Origin: Brachycybe producta
Lineage: Eukaryota; Arthropoda; Diplopoda; Playtdesmida; Andrognathidae
Assembly: GCA_036925085.1 (NCBI GenBank)
Contig: JAUPFP010000046.1
Span: forward strand, 255,501 to 319,500
DNA length: 64,000 nucleotides
Reading direction: 5' to 3'
Part shown: one piece after another, positions 1 to 10,699 of the stretch
Layout: the number at the start of each line of letters is the position of its first letter
Position numbering within the stretch: position 1 is the stretch's first letter
Program-made: the position numbers and the translations under genes
The notes under the pieces: model-generated
Databases searched by the model: none
What the model was told of the DNA's origin: nothing
What the model saw: only the letters and a program-made list of their open reading frames with translations

Positions 1-89
1 AAAGATCACAAGAAATGTCAACGTAATTGGAACTGTCAAGAATAACAATCGTCAAGACATTGCTCATGATCATATTGTTTTCCTTTCAG

Positions 90-3000
90 CCGAAGGCAAA
101 TGTAATTCTCACGAATTCGCTTGTGGCGATGGACAGTGTATTCCGTTGGATTTTACTTGCGACTCTGTTAAGGATTGTACCGATGGTTCTGACGAAGTCA
201 ACTGCCGTAATTTGAAACTCTCCTTTTAATAATAATCATAACTAAATGTCAAATCAAACGACGTATTTCTTGTAGTGCGCCCTTGTACGGAACACGAATT
301 CCGTTGCGATGATGGATTTTGTATTCCGATCTCGTGGAAGTGCGACCATCGTAAAGACTGTGCCGACCATTCCGACGAAATGAATTGCAGTACGAACAAA
401 TTACCATATCGTCTCGTAAAACAAGACGAAACACTAATAGTCGTTTTCCCGTAGATGTGTCCACGACGTGTCCAACTAACATGTTTACGTGCTTAACCGG
501 TGACTGCATCTATGCCAGTTGGCAATGTGATGGAGAAGTGGACTGCACGGATAAATCTGACGAAGACGGTTGCATCGTGACGTGTACAACCACCGAATTC
601 CAATGTAAATCAGCACAATGTTTGCCAAGTAGCTGGAGGTGCGACGGTGAAGTGGACTGTCGAGATGGATCGGACGAAGACGCAACTTGTCGTAAGCAGG
701 ATATATTTGCCATTTGCGTTCTGTAATCTCTAGAACGGCTTAAATACCTCTAACAAGTTAAAATCTTGGTTCTTTACAGAAACGAGGCTCAAACATTGCA
801 CGGAACAAGAATTTACTTGCAAAAACGGACGATGTGTTGAGAAAGATCTCGCTTGTGACGGTGACGACGACTGTGGCGATGGTTCCGACGAAGTTATCTG
901 CGGTAAGAAACCCTAAATTCTCAAATTACTGTCACTCTCGTAACTGAAAAGTGAATTTTCATCTTTCAGATAAAGCTACCGCCTGTCAAAACGATAAATT
1001 TCAATGTGGTTCTTTACATAAATGCGTCGAAATGACTTCGGTTTGCGACGAAATAAAAGATTGTCCCGGTGGCGAAGACGAACTAAACTGCAAACGTAAC
1101 TTGTTCTGAACTTTAGTAAACTTAAGAACTTAAGTATTTTCTCTTGACTTTCATTGTGTTTTTTCCCAGAAAAAACATGCCATGAACGAGAATTCCAATG
1201 TCCGAACAACAAAATGTGCATCTTGGAATCGTGGTTATGCGACGGAGAAAACGATTGTGACGACAATTCCGACGAGACTTTGCCGCAATGTCACAACGTT
1301 GTTGCAAACGTCACAGAGACTCCTCTGTTTGTAGATCTCGAAGAAAAGATGATCGCCTTTGATGACTACCATCAAGTCACTTACACGCACGACAAACCCG
1401 ACGTGGCATCCCCTGAAATCCATGGTAGGACAAAGTCCACTTTCGTACAAAAATATATTTTAAACAAATTATTCTAATTCTCCAACAGAAACGAAAATTC
1501 CGAATGTGGAATGTTTGCACGATCAATACCGATGTGCATCCGGTGAATGTATTTCTTTTACCGACTTGTGTAACCATCGTTCCGACTGTCAAGACGGTTC
1601 TGACGAAGGTTCCTTTTGTGGTACGTTCGAGTTTGTTAAAATTTCTCACAAAATCTCGGCTTCAATACTCGTTATTTATACGTAGGAACCACTTGTGACA
1701 TAGACAACGATGGATGTTCAGACATTTGCCTTCCAACACCAACTGGACCGGTCTGTTGGTGCAGAACCGGTTTCCAGTTACAACGTGATGGAAAGACCTG
1801 CGAAGGTAACGAGCCACGCACTTAACACCAAACATTAAATACATAGCGGAACCTCTAATAAAATCACTTGTGTCTACATGCCAGATATCGACGAATGTTC
1901 GTACTTGGGAACTTGCAGCCATTTTTGTCACAATGTTGCTGGCACTTTTGTCTGTTCTTGCAATTCCGGTTATCAATTGCGATCCGACCACAGAAGTTGC
2001 AAAGCCGAAGGTTGGTTCGATCCTACCAAAAGATGTTAATCTTTTCCTTTCCGCTCTTTTTAACGACTTTCGTTAATGCAACCTTAGGTCCTGTCCCGTA
2101 CCTATTGTTGGCTTTCCCGACGAAACTTCTATCGTACAGCATCGGAGGCAACCACGTTAAAGTAATCATTCAAAACGATAAACTAAACGTAAAAGATGTT
2201 TCTTTCGATACGGCTACTGGAGATATCTACTGGGTCGATTCCAATGCGGTTCGTCAACCAGTTTTTCCTGCAAATCAACAACTTCTAACCTAATTCGACC
2301 ACTTAATTACTCAAAGGGTGTCGTATCAAAATATTCGTCACAAACTGACAGCCACACGGACGTCATCAAAGACCTGGAATCTCCGAGCGTCTTGGCCATA
2401 GATTGGATAAACAGACTTCTCGTATTTTGGGATTCGAGAGGTTACGTAGTCATCTGTACGTTATCCAAATACGACTGTAGCCGTGTTTTCAATGCAGAAC
2501 ATCGTAATTTGGCAAGCATCGTGTTGGATCCACGCAAAGGGCAAGTGAAATTCCTTCAATTATGGAATCAGCAGCCGGTTCAAACTTGATAAATCGTTTT
2601 CAGAACCATTTACTGGAGTACTTGGAGTGTGGATGCCACAGACGATGATGGCGCCATCGAAAGCGTTTCCATGAACGGCCGGAAAATGAACCTCGTCGTT
2701 ACGGGCAAACTCATTTGGCCAACTGGATTGACCATTGACTTTGCTCGTGATGTCATCTATTGGGTGGACGTCCACTTGCAAGTCATAGAATCGGCCGATT
2801 TGAATGGCTCGAATCGGTATGATTCCATAAAAGGATGAACGCCTTACTACGATACTAAGTCGTTAACGTAAACTTAAACACTTCTTTTGTTGCCAGTCGC
2901 ATTATCAGTCGAAAGGACATCAGATACCCGATGAGCATGACGTTGTTTGAAGACCGTATCTACTGGGCCGACTGGGGAACGAATGCCATTTTAGATTGCG

Positions 3001-4080
3001 ACAGGTGGACGTGCAAAGACAGGGCACTCTTACTGGAACACGTGACCAAAGTGCACAAACTAGCCATAATGCATCCAGTCCAACAACCTAATGGTAAACC
3101 GCGGTGCCGGCTCTCCAACCACCTTCAGTCAGGTTCAACTCAATATAATCGTTTGCAATCGTAGGTACAAGCCCTTGTCACGGATCGAAAAAGTGCAGCC
3201 ACATCTGTGTAACCGTTCCTCGAGGGTTCGCCTGTCTCTGTCCCGAAGGAATGCGCTTTTCGAACAAGCAAAACACGACTTGCGAAGACAGTTAGTTAAC
3301 GATACTTAGATCGACCTTAACGGTCTTTAATAACCTTTTATCTCACCAGTACCTATGAAGACCAGTCGTCAAATCACGAAATGCTCGTCAAAAACTTGCT
3401 TTAACGGTGGCACCTGTACCGTAACTCATGGCAAAGCATCTTGTACCTGTCGCTCCTTTTACGAAGGCGCCAGATGTCAGAATCGCATTGCAGGATCGTT
3501 CGATTCTTCTTCGAAAGATGACGATGACGATGAAAGTAGTGGAGGTTGGGTTGCCGGTGTCGTTATCGGCGTCCTCTTTATCCTTTGTCTCGTTTTGGCC
3601 GTCATCTGGTACTGTCACCGCTACGAGTAAGTATGAAACATGTCACTTCTCGAAACTATCGGTAACTGAATTCGAAGAATTGTTTTCTATCGCTATTAGT
3701 GTCGACAAGTTCAGAGGAGCTTTCGCCCCGGTTCCGTTTAACAATCCAGCGTTTGACGCTGACGGAGAACCACAGGACGAAGATTGTGACGATCGAGAGA
3801 ATACGACGAACACCTACAGAAGCTATTCGAATCCTCTGTTCGAGAATTACCATAGAGACGTAAAACTAACACAAATTTCTTCATTTCGATTTCGAAGCTT
3901 AAAATAAGCGCGGATTTTTCAATCTTTCTATTTCAGCTTGGTTTCAATGCTAAAGATGGAAGTGTTGAATTTCACGTGAGCAGCAGTTCGGTGTCGTTGG
4001 ATTCCGCATTTGCAACTGAAATGACGGCTCAAACGGAATCCAGAATCGACTTAACACAGAAACAGAAACTAATTCCTTAA
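90..4080 (+). CDS. LDLR/VLDLR-type lipoprotein receptor, 3' part (5' end outside window)
   Basis: Single-pass endocytic receptor of the LDL-receptor family. Exons I can join in frame: 90-206, 276-389, 455-691, 780-902, 970-1095, 1170-1424, 1489-1620, 1686-1805, 1885-2010, 2088-about 2236, about 2320-2540, 2604-2816, 2897-3093, 3165-3290, 3350-3626, 3700-3859, 3937-4080. In order they encode eight LDLa modules (six-Cys, each ending in an SDE-type Ca-binding acidic cluster), an EGF module, a Ca-binding EGF (DIDEC), a YWTD beta-propeller (IYWVD, IYWST, IYWVD, IYWAD), two more EGF modules, an acidic Ser/Asp linker, one membrane helix (3545-3620) and a cytoplasmic tail with NPAF and NPLF, which resemble NPxY sorting signals. 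The module order matches VLDLR/LRP8. Most extracellular modules are bounded by phase-1 introns, as expected of this family. The first exon here starts after an acceptor at 88-89, so the N-terminus lies upstream. The exact edges of the 2236-2320 intron are uncertain. Confidence 0.93.
2541..2603 (+). other. GC-AG intron in the LDLR-type gene
   Basis: The reading frame joins only if the exon ends in AAAGG at 2540 and the intron begins GCAAGT, ending in TTTTCAG at 2603. The junction restores the propeller motif TIYW. GCAAGT is the consensus for the minor GC donor class. Confidence 0.8.
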
Positions 4081-5412
4081 AATTTTCTTTAAAATTTAAA
4101 TAACCTCCATCCCTCCCCCTCCCCCTTACTTAATTTATTTTATAATAATACATATTTTGTACAGTTTTTTTTGTAATCTTTCAGATTTTAAACTAATTTA
4201 TTTTATCATGACTTTAAAAAAAATTCTCCAATCTCTTTGAGAAGAGGTGAAAAAAAATCGAATTTAAAATGTTGAGTTTGGCTTTTTCTAGTTTTTTTTT
4301 TTTTCGGCTGAATTATTTAAATGTTCGTTTTTGTTAATTGAATTATGTTCTCGAAATAAATTTTTAGTAAAACTTGAATTTCGTGTTTTGAATTTTTTTC
4401 TTAAAAACGCAATCAAAACAACCCTAGATATTCTGCGTTACGAAAATGCTTTAGAAACTAGAAGAGTAATCGATTCTATTAAGGTGGTTTCAAAGCGTGT
4501 AAAATGCCTGAAGCTACTGTTCTTCTAATTGGCTGGTTATGTAGTCATCACATGCTCCGCCCTTTTCAACGTCGAACCACACAACAAACCAATTTGAAGT
4601 TGCCGTTCGTCATAAAAAGTGCGGAGCCAACATAAGTTCTCCCCGATTTCTAACTGCCTGTATAACGAAGAGTTCAAGAGACAGGCAATTAGAAAACGGG
4701 ATGAACAGAAGTTGGCTCCGCCCTTCTTATGACGACTGGCAACTTCTAATTGGCTGGTTATGTAGTCTGACATCACATGCTCCGCCCTTTTCAACGTCGA
4801 ACCACACAACAAACCAATTAGAAGTTGCCAGTCGTCATAACAAGGGCGGAGCCAACTTCTGAAGAGACCCCGTTTACACTTTTAAATCACTTTGAAAGCG
4901 TTTTAGAGTATTAAAGGGTTAATTCCAAGGTTATTTTCATGTTGCTATGTTTGAAAGTAAACTTGTGTCAATTTGAAAATGATCCAATTTCAAACAATTT
5001 CTATTTTTTCTGAATTTTTTGTCTATAAAAAGTTTATTTTGAGAGATGGTCAATTTTTGAAAATAGTGAAAATTAATCTCCTAGTTTCAAAAATACGAAT
5101 TTTTCTTTAATAATAATATTGCATATTTTTCAATGGCCATTTTGAAAAAGTTACATTTCAAAATACAAGAATTTAAGTTTTTTTCTCGATCGAGAATCAT
5201 TTGTCTTTGTGATCGTAAATAATTAAATATTTCCGTTTAAGAATCAATAATTTGTATTTAAGCAATTCCAATAGAAAAGTTAATTTAGAGTAAAAGACCC
5301 CCCCCCAACTCCCCTCTTCCAAGGGAACTTCTTTGTGGACGTCCAAAAGAAACATTTTCGGACAAACACCCCAAAATATATATATTTATAATAATAATTG
5401 TTTCTATTTGCA
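4081..5412. other. Spacer after LDLR-type gene: AT-rich, carrying palindromic repeats
   Basis: 3' flank of the receptor gene, with AATAAT/AATAAA-like signals near 4145 and 4353. It contains a partial family-A arm near 4440-4475 and a family-B palindrome (4537-4872). From about 4870 to 5412 I see only AT-rich sequence and a short C run. Confidence 0.7.
4537..4872. mobile_element. Family-B palindromic element, composite of two copies
   Basis: Non-autonomous fold-back sequence. The module GGGCGGAGCCAAC plus GTTGCCAGTCGTCAT is found in both orientations, with an AATTAGAAGTTG / CAACTTCTAATT pair between. One copy covers about 4537-4670 and a second about 4680-4872, so it looks like one element next to or inside another. 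Further copies lie at 11008-11180 and 14060-14270. No coding capacity. The superfamily is not evident from the ends. Confidence 0.7.
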
Positions 5413-5527
5413 CCTCAAACTGTAGATTGAGATAATCGAAAGTTCAAACAAAGCCGTAAAACGAGGTCACAAACCAACATCCAAGTTCAAACCTTGGGTC
5501 CCCCCCCACTGTCTCTTGTCATCAGTG

Positions 5528-5535
5528 TATATAAG
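5528..5535 (+). promoter_or_regulatory. TATA box of peptide gene copy A
   Basis: TATATAAG lies about 100 bases before the ATG at 5636. The same box is kept in copy B (8225-8232, reverse strand). The third family member has TATAAAA at the same distance. Confidence 0.7.
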
Positions 5536-5635
5536 AGACCGGTTTCGAACATCGAGACAAAACAAACCTTCATCGTCCACTCTTCCAAGTGACCACCAAA
5601 AGTGAACCACACAAGAAACAAGAAACTCATCCAAA

Positions 5636-5994
5636 ATGAAGACAGTCGCCGTTTTGACCATTCTAGTCATTTTCGTTCCGGTAATTAATATTCAAACCTT
5701 AAGTGCGTAAGGGGGAAACTTACTCTTCTCATGATTTCAGGTGTTGAGCCTGTGTACTGTTCTGGTGGATAGGCTGGCCGATGGTATGCTGGCCGATGGT
5801 ATGCTGGCCGATGGTATGCTGGCCGATGGTATGCTGGCCGATAGTAGTGATGGCCGATAGTAGGCTGTTCAAACAAGAGGCTGGTAAACGTTGAGAAACA
5901 TGCCGGAGCCCTGGCCAGCATTTTGGGGCCCATTCTATACACCATTGGAAGTCTATTGGTCAGCGTCTTACGTGGACTTCCACTTCTTGGATAA
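5636..5994 (+). pseudogene. Secreted-peptide gene, copy A (looks broken)
   Basis: Inverted duplicate of the intact peptide gene at 7834-8115. It has the same first exon with a signal peptide (5636-5680), the same short intron and a recognisable second exon (5741-5994) whose 3' half still matches the mature-peptide region. The second exon carries a 15-base tandem array absent from copy B, and the copy looks disrupted in at least one place. The strong match of the flanks says the duplication is fairly recent. Treated as a decayed copy. Confidence 0.7.
5771..5865 (+). repeat. Tandem array, unit GGCCGATGGTATGCT
   Basis: About six copies of a 15-base unit, the last ones diverged, inside the second exon of peptide copy A. 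It is absent from copy B, so it arose after, or was lost since, the duplication. Confidence 0.9.
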
Positions 5995-6724
5995 ATTTAC
6001 TATTTTTTTTTTTGCTTATTATTATTAATTATTTCCATGAATATTAATTATGTAACATTGCAAATCAATTGGGGTTTCGTAAAAAGGGCAAAAGTTAAAA
6101 TGAATCAATAAAATACGTTTTCAAATCGATCAAAACTTTTTTATTTGTAATTTTTTCAATTGAATTTTCGAGATAAGAAAGTAGAAAAGAGTAATTTTGT
6201 TTCAGGAGAAATTATCTTCAAGAAAACAATTGAATTGAATCATATTGATAGAAACTAGAATTTGTAAAAATTGAATGATTTCTGATGTTTTATGAACAGA
6301 TTGATTTTCAATTTCTGGTATCGTTTAAGAGTAACAACTTAGAAGAAATTGAAAGTGTGTTAGAAACTAGAAGGACAACTGGATCACTTACTAGTATTTT
6401 TATGAGTATGATGGCTAAAAGCTCATTTTAAAAGATATCAATATGAAAATACCATATTTTCAATTTCAAAGATCTATTATTCTTATTTTTGTTGAGGTAT
6501 TTTTTTTTATCGTTAGATTTTTCCGACCGAAAAATGAATATTTTCGTTAATTGTGTCACAATTTTCGAACAATGTTTTAATGCGTTTGTTTTTCCAAGTT
6601 CAAATTTGGTATTTAAAATCTTGTTAAAAATTCAATCCAATTTTAAGATAATATTTTTTAGATTTATAAATGAGAAAAAGATTTACAGCCAGAAATTCTA
6701 AAAACGTTGCTTAAACAAAGCTGA

Positions 6725-7227
6725 ACTTAAAATAAACGATTCCTAAACTTATTATATACAGTGTGTCTCAAAAATAACGCCTCACAATCGACCACCCAAA
6801 GTATAAAGAGTGGCAAATAAAGATCGTTTAAAATGAAATATCTCAGAAATTATAAATACTACACATTTGAAACTAAAGTGATTGTTTTAACCAAATATCA
6901 AAATATAAATCAAATAAAAAATAATTAAGTAAATTAGAAATTAATTAAAAAAAAGTTATTGAAATTTAACAACATGCTTTTTTTGAAAATTCAATAACTG
7001 GTTTCATTAAATACGAATTTATTTCATTTTCTATAATTAAACTACATTTTCATAATTATACTGCTTATACCATGTACACACATGAGTTAAATGAATTCAA
7101 ATTAATTGTGTTTAGGTGTGAATTATACGGAATCCAGTTAAGGACATGAACACCAAATAAAAATTGACTTTAATTATTAATATTTTAAATTTAAATACTA
7201 AATATCAATATTTTAATGTCGGCTAAG
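6725..7227. other. Spacer between arms of the inverted duplication
   Basis: AT-rich unique sequence. It holds CAGTGTGTCTCAAAAATAACG-like sequence from about 6760 that resembles the end of a mariner-like element, but no matching second end is visible. No gene seen. Confidence 0.6.
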
Positions 7228-7833
7228 TGTCAGCTTTGTTTAAGCAACGTTTTTAGAATCTCTGGCTGTAAATCTTTTTCTCATTTATAAATCGAAAAAA
7301 AATTATGTCAAAATTGGATTGAATTTTTAACAAGATTTTAAATACCAAATTTGAAGTGGAAAACAAAAACGCATTAAAACATTGTTCGAAAATACACAAT
7401 TAACGAAAATATTCATTTTTCGGTCAGAAAAATCTAACGATAAAAAAAATACCTCAACAAAAATAAGAATAATAGATTGGAAATGAAAATATGATATTTT
7501 CATATCTTTTAAAATTAGCTTTTTAGCCATCATTCTCATAAAAAATACTAGTAAGTGATTCAGTTGCCCTTCATAAAACATCAGAAATCATTTATTTTTT
7601 TACAAATTCTAGTTTCTATCAATGATTCAATTCAATTGTTTTCTTGAAGATAATTTCTCCTGAAACAAAATTACTCTTTTCTACTTTCTTATCTCGAAAA
7701 TTCAATTGAAAAAATTACAAATAAAAAAGTTGGATCGATTTGAAAACGTATTTTATTGATTCATTTTAACTTTAGCCCTTTTTTACAAAACAATACAATA
7801 ATTAATAATAATAAGCAAAAAAAAATAGTAAAT

Positions 7834-8115
7834 TTATCCAATAAGTGGAAGTCCACCTAAGACGCTAACCAATAGACTTCCAATGGTGTATAGAATGGGC
7901 CCCAAAATGCTGGCCAGGGTGTGACCCAAGGCTCCGGTACGTTTCTCAACGCTGATCAGGGCTTCTTCCTCTTCTTTCATCGATGCCAGAACAGTACTCA
8001 GGCTCAACACCTGAAATCACGAGAAGAGTAAGTTCCCCCCTTACGCACTTAAGGCTTGAATATTAATTACCTGAACGAAAATGACTAGAATGGTCAAAAC
8101 GGCGACTGTCTTCAT
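7834..8115 (-). CDS. Short secreted-peptide precursor, copy B (intact, 73 aa)
   Basis: I do not recognise a named family. Two exons: 8115-8071 (15 codons) and 8010-7834, with a phase-0 intron. The product starts with a hydrophobic signal peptide (MKTVAVLTILVIF...), probably cleaved after TVLA near residue 24. A short acidic propiece (KEEEEALISV) ends in EKR at about residues 37-39. A final 34-residue segment rich in Gly, Leu, Ile and Ser (TGALGHTLASILGP...) runs to the stop. That layout is typical of a processed secreted peptide, with KR as a likely furin-type site. The mature part is almost uncharged and hydrophobic with spaced glycines, suggesting membrane activity, which is inference. TATA box at 8225-8232. 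A diverged relative lies at 9961-10485. Confidence 0.75.
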
Positions 8116-8224
8116 TTTGGATGAGTTTCTTGTTTAGAATTACTTAAGTGTGGTTCACTTTTGGTGGTCACTTGGAAGAGTGGACGATGAAGGTTTGTTT
8201 TGTCTCGACGTTCGAAACCGGTCC

Positions 8225-8232
8225 CTTATATA
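8225..8232 (-). promoter_or_regulatory. TATA box of peptide gene copy B
   Basis: Reverse-strand TATATAAG about 110 bases before the ATG at 8115, within the duplicated promoter segment. Confidence 0.7.
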
Positions 8233-9021
8233 CACTGATGACAAAAAACAGTGGGGGGGGGGACCCAAGGTTTGAACTTGGATGTTGGTCTGTGACCTCG
8301 TTTTACGGCTTTGTTTGAACTTTCGATGATCTCAATCTACAGTTTGACATTGTTGATATATTTAAGTAAATTAACTCAATATTTTGAGATTATTAACTAA
8401 ATAAATTGACATAGTGTTTGTTTGTCCTTCACGGGGCTCTGTAGAACACGTTTATTATTTAAATGTATTTAAATTATCAGCTGTGTGTATACTAGGTATA
8501 ACGTAACCATCTGAAATTTCAAATGCGTAGCTTTTCTAGTTTCTAAGATATTTAATTTTAAACAATAGATTGCACGCCCCAACTCTAATATAGATGAGGA
8601 AACTGAAAAAAGCGCCAAATTTGAACAAACGTCAAAAATATGGGAGTTATTTCAGTTTGGCGCTTATTCCGCGCCACCTTTATAATACGATTTAAGAGGC
8701 GTTGATTGTGTAGTTTTTGCTTTTCATCATAAGTTGAAAAAAAAAAAGCCACAGAAAATTCGCCTACTGAATATTCTAGTCTCTCTTTTAAAATGTTTCA
8801 AGACAGAAGAATCAAATTGTAGCCATTTTTTGAGCCACAAAAGAAGAAACGCCTCTCATTGACTAATATTAATTAATCATTAATTAATTATATATTTCAT
8901 CATCCATAAAACAAACTCAATTGTTTAAGAAATAGACTGAGAGAGAGAGAGAGAGACAGGTGTTTAATCGAATCAAATATATATCTGTGTGTCTATATAA
9001 TGAAACAATAGTTGAATCATC

Positions 9022-9425
9022 AATACAGTGCCTCAGAGGTAAACTATGTTAAGTCACATTCTTTTTTTTTTTTTTTAAAAAAAAACGTTGTTTACATTTT
9101 ATGTATCAGCTTGTCAAGTTATATCAGTGGTAAACAGTGTTAAGTCCACAGTTTTATACATTAGCCGTTATAGATGGTGGTATACTATGTTAAGTCACAG
9201 TTTTTTTTTAAAAAACTATTTTTTTTTTACATTTTATGAATCAGCTTGTCTAGTTATATCAGTGGTAAACAGTGTTAAGTCCACAGTTTTACACATTAGC
9301 CGTTATAGATGGTGGTATACCATGTTAAGTCCTATTCGCTTTCAATGAAGAGAAGAAAAAACTTTCGAATAATTCTCCTGTAAAATTTACGTTTGGTGAC
9401 TTAACACGGTTTACCTCAGAAGTAC
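9022..9425. mobile_element. Palindromic element with GTTAAGTC repeats
   Basis: The ends are inverted repeats of about 28 bases: CCTCAGAGGTAAAC followed by TATGTTAAGTCAC near 9031-9057, and its near reverse complement at 9397-9423. The interior has a direct duplication of about 115 bases (about 9097-9210 and 9240-9330), each copy with TATCAGTGGTAAACAGTGTT and a GTTAAGTC motif. It looks like a non-autonomous DNA transposon. No coding capacity. Confidence 0.6.
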
Positions 9426-9861
9426 TCATTAGATGATGATAATGTCAACATTATGACGATTGTCACTTTCTCTCTCTCTCTCTCTCTCTTGAAATTCACC
9501 AAACAATGGTTTTCTTTACTTTCTCAATTATTTCAAACACAAAAGTCCAAACTAAAACAAAGAAGACAAAACAGCTGTGAAAATACGTCTAAGCAGCACA
9601 GCTGGCACGTTCACAAACTCAACGGTCGATCCGTTCACGTTCTACATAACAATTGACCAATCGGATTGACCGATGAATTTCTTCATAGTGTAATAATGTC
9701 CACTACAAATATGTGTCCATTTTGCCTAAAAATAAATTGCAATAAACCGAAACAAGTTTGCGGTTTCAGATGATAAAATAAATAAAAGTGAAACTTAATT
9801 CTCCTCCACCTTATTGACTTTGGGTTGGCCCGCCCTTAAAAAAAACCCACTTGATTCGGAC

Positions 9862-9868
9862 TATAAAA
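9862..9868 (+). promoter_or_regulatory. TATA box of third peptide gene
   Basis: TATAAAA, 99 bases before the ATG at 9961, matching the spacing in the two duplicated relatives. Confidence 0.65.
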
Positions 9869-9960
9869 CACCCTCAAAGGTCCAACTAAGTCTAACATAA
9901 CATTGTAATACCTTTCGTTATTCCTCTTTAAACGAATCGTTCTCGTCTTAAAGTACAAAT

Positions 9961-10485
9961 ATGAAGTCCATCGCAATTCTTTCGATCGTCGTTTTGTTGG
10001 CCGTCTTCATTCAGGTATCGGAAAAAGTCTCTTTTTTGCCTTTCGTTATTTCATTTCGATTTATTGCCGTGGTTTCGTTATTTCATTTCGATTGATTTCC
10101 GTGGTTTCGTTATTTAATTTCGATTAATTCCGCGGTTTCGTTATTTAATTTCGATTGATTTCCGCGGTTTCGTTATTTAATTTCGATTAATTCCACGGTT
10201 TCGTTATTTAATTTCAATTAATTCCGATTCATTTCCGCGGTTTCGTTATTTAATTTCGATTGATTTCCGCGGTTTCGTTATTTAATTTCGATTGATTTAC
10301 ATGGTTTCGTTATTTTTTTTTTAAATAAGACCCAAGTGATGTGTGCCGACAATTTCGAAGAAACGTTCTCGGCCCTTGAAAAGCGAACTGGATATTTTGG
10401 GAACGGACTTGCCTTCATCCTCGGTCCACTTATCTTCGGACTTATCAGTCTTGTCGTTATGATTTTGTTCGAACTTCCAATTTAA
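9961..10485 (+). CDS. Short secreted-peptide precursor, diverged paralogue (69 aa)
   Basis: Same gene plan as 7834-8115. Exon 1 (9961-10014) encodes the signal peptide core MKSIAILSIVVLLAVFIQ, a phase-0 intron follows at the same place, and exon 2 is 10330-10485. The signal peptide probably ends at VMCA (about residue 24). A short acidic propiece (DNFEETFSAL) ends in EKR, then a 32-residue hydrophobic peptide begins TGYFGNGLAFILGP. The shared EKRTG and LA-x-ILGP stretches show homology to copy B, although the C-terminal half differs (it ends FELPI here). No cysteine remains in the mature part, so it is not a disulphide peptide. AATAAA-type signal near 10578. Function unknown; a secreted membrane-active or defence peptide is a guess from layout alone. 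Confidence 0.75.
10040..10312 (+). repeat. Minisatellite in intron of peptide gene
   Basis: About eight imperfect tandem copies of a roughly 31-base unit containing GGTTTCGTTATTTAATTTCG, filling nearly the whole intron (10015-10329). Confidence 0.9.
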
Positions 10486-10699
10486 AAACGAAAATGTCCA
10501 CTTCTAGTCTTTTAATTTTAACTTCTTCTTTGGCGGACATTTTGAAAATGTTTTAAGATTTTTTATTTCTTGTTGAAAATAAATTCCGCTTTGGTGACTC
10601 ACATTCTTGCGTTTTCGTTGTCTTTTTATCTTCCTACAGTTTTACGGACGGACGTTCAAAGTGTAAACGATCTTTGAAACGAACCTTTGACCTTTTTCA

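Larger units (their letters stand above)
5413..6724 (+). repeat. Left arm of large inverted duplication
   Basis: This arm is the near-identical reverse complement of about 7228-8345, including promoter, both exons, intron, 3' flank and a partial family-A element. The arms differ mainly by a 15-base tandem array in the left arm. The spacer between arms (6725-7227) is unique AT-rich sequence. Confidence 0.85.
7228..8345 (-). repeat. Right arm of large inverted duplication
   Basis: Reverse complement of the left arm (5413-6724). It holds the intact peptide gene, its TATA box and its 3' flank with an AATAAA-type signal (reverse strand, near 7755). Confidence 0.85.
8346..9960. other. Spacer between peptide genes
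   Basis: No gene seen except the promoter of the next peptide gene. It contains a family-A remnant near 8525-8560, a GA microsatellite (8939-8956), a palindromic element (about 9022-9425) and a CT microsatellite (about 9470-9488). Confidence 0.6.

Noticed and set aside
5685-5945. Reverse-strand open frame with repeated PAYHR units
   Set aside because: It is only the antisense reading of the 15-base tandem array in peptide copy A.
10040-10312. Regular repeats that could suggest a CRISPR-like array
   Set aside because: Units are head-to-tail without unique spacers, in an intron of a eukaryotic gene; it is a minisatellite.
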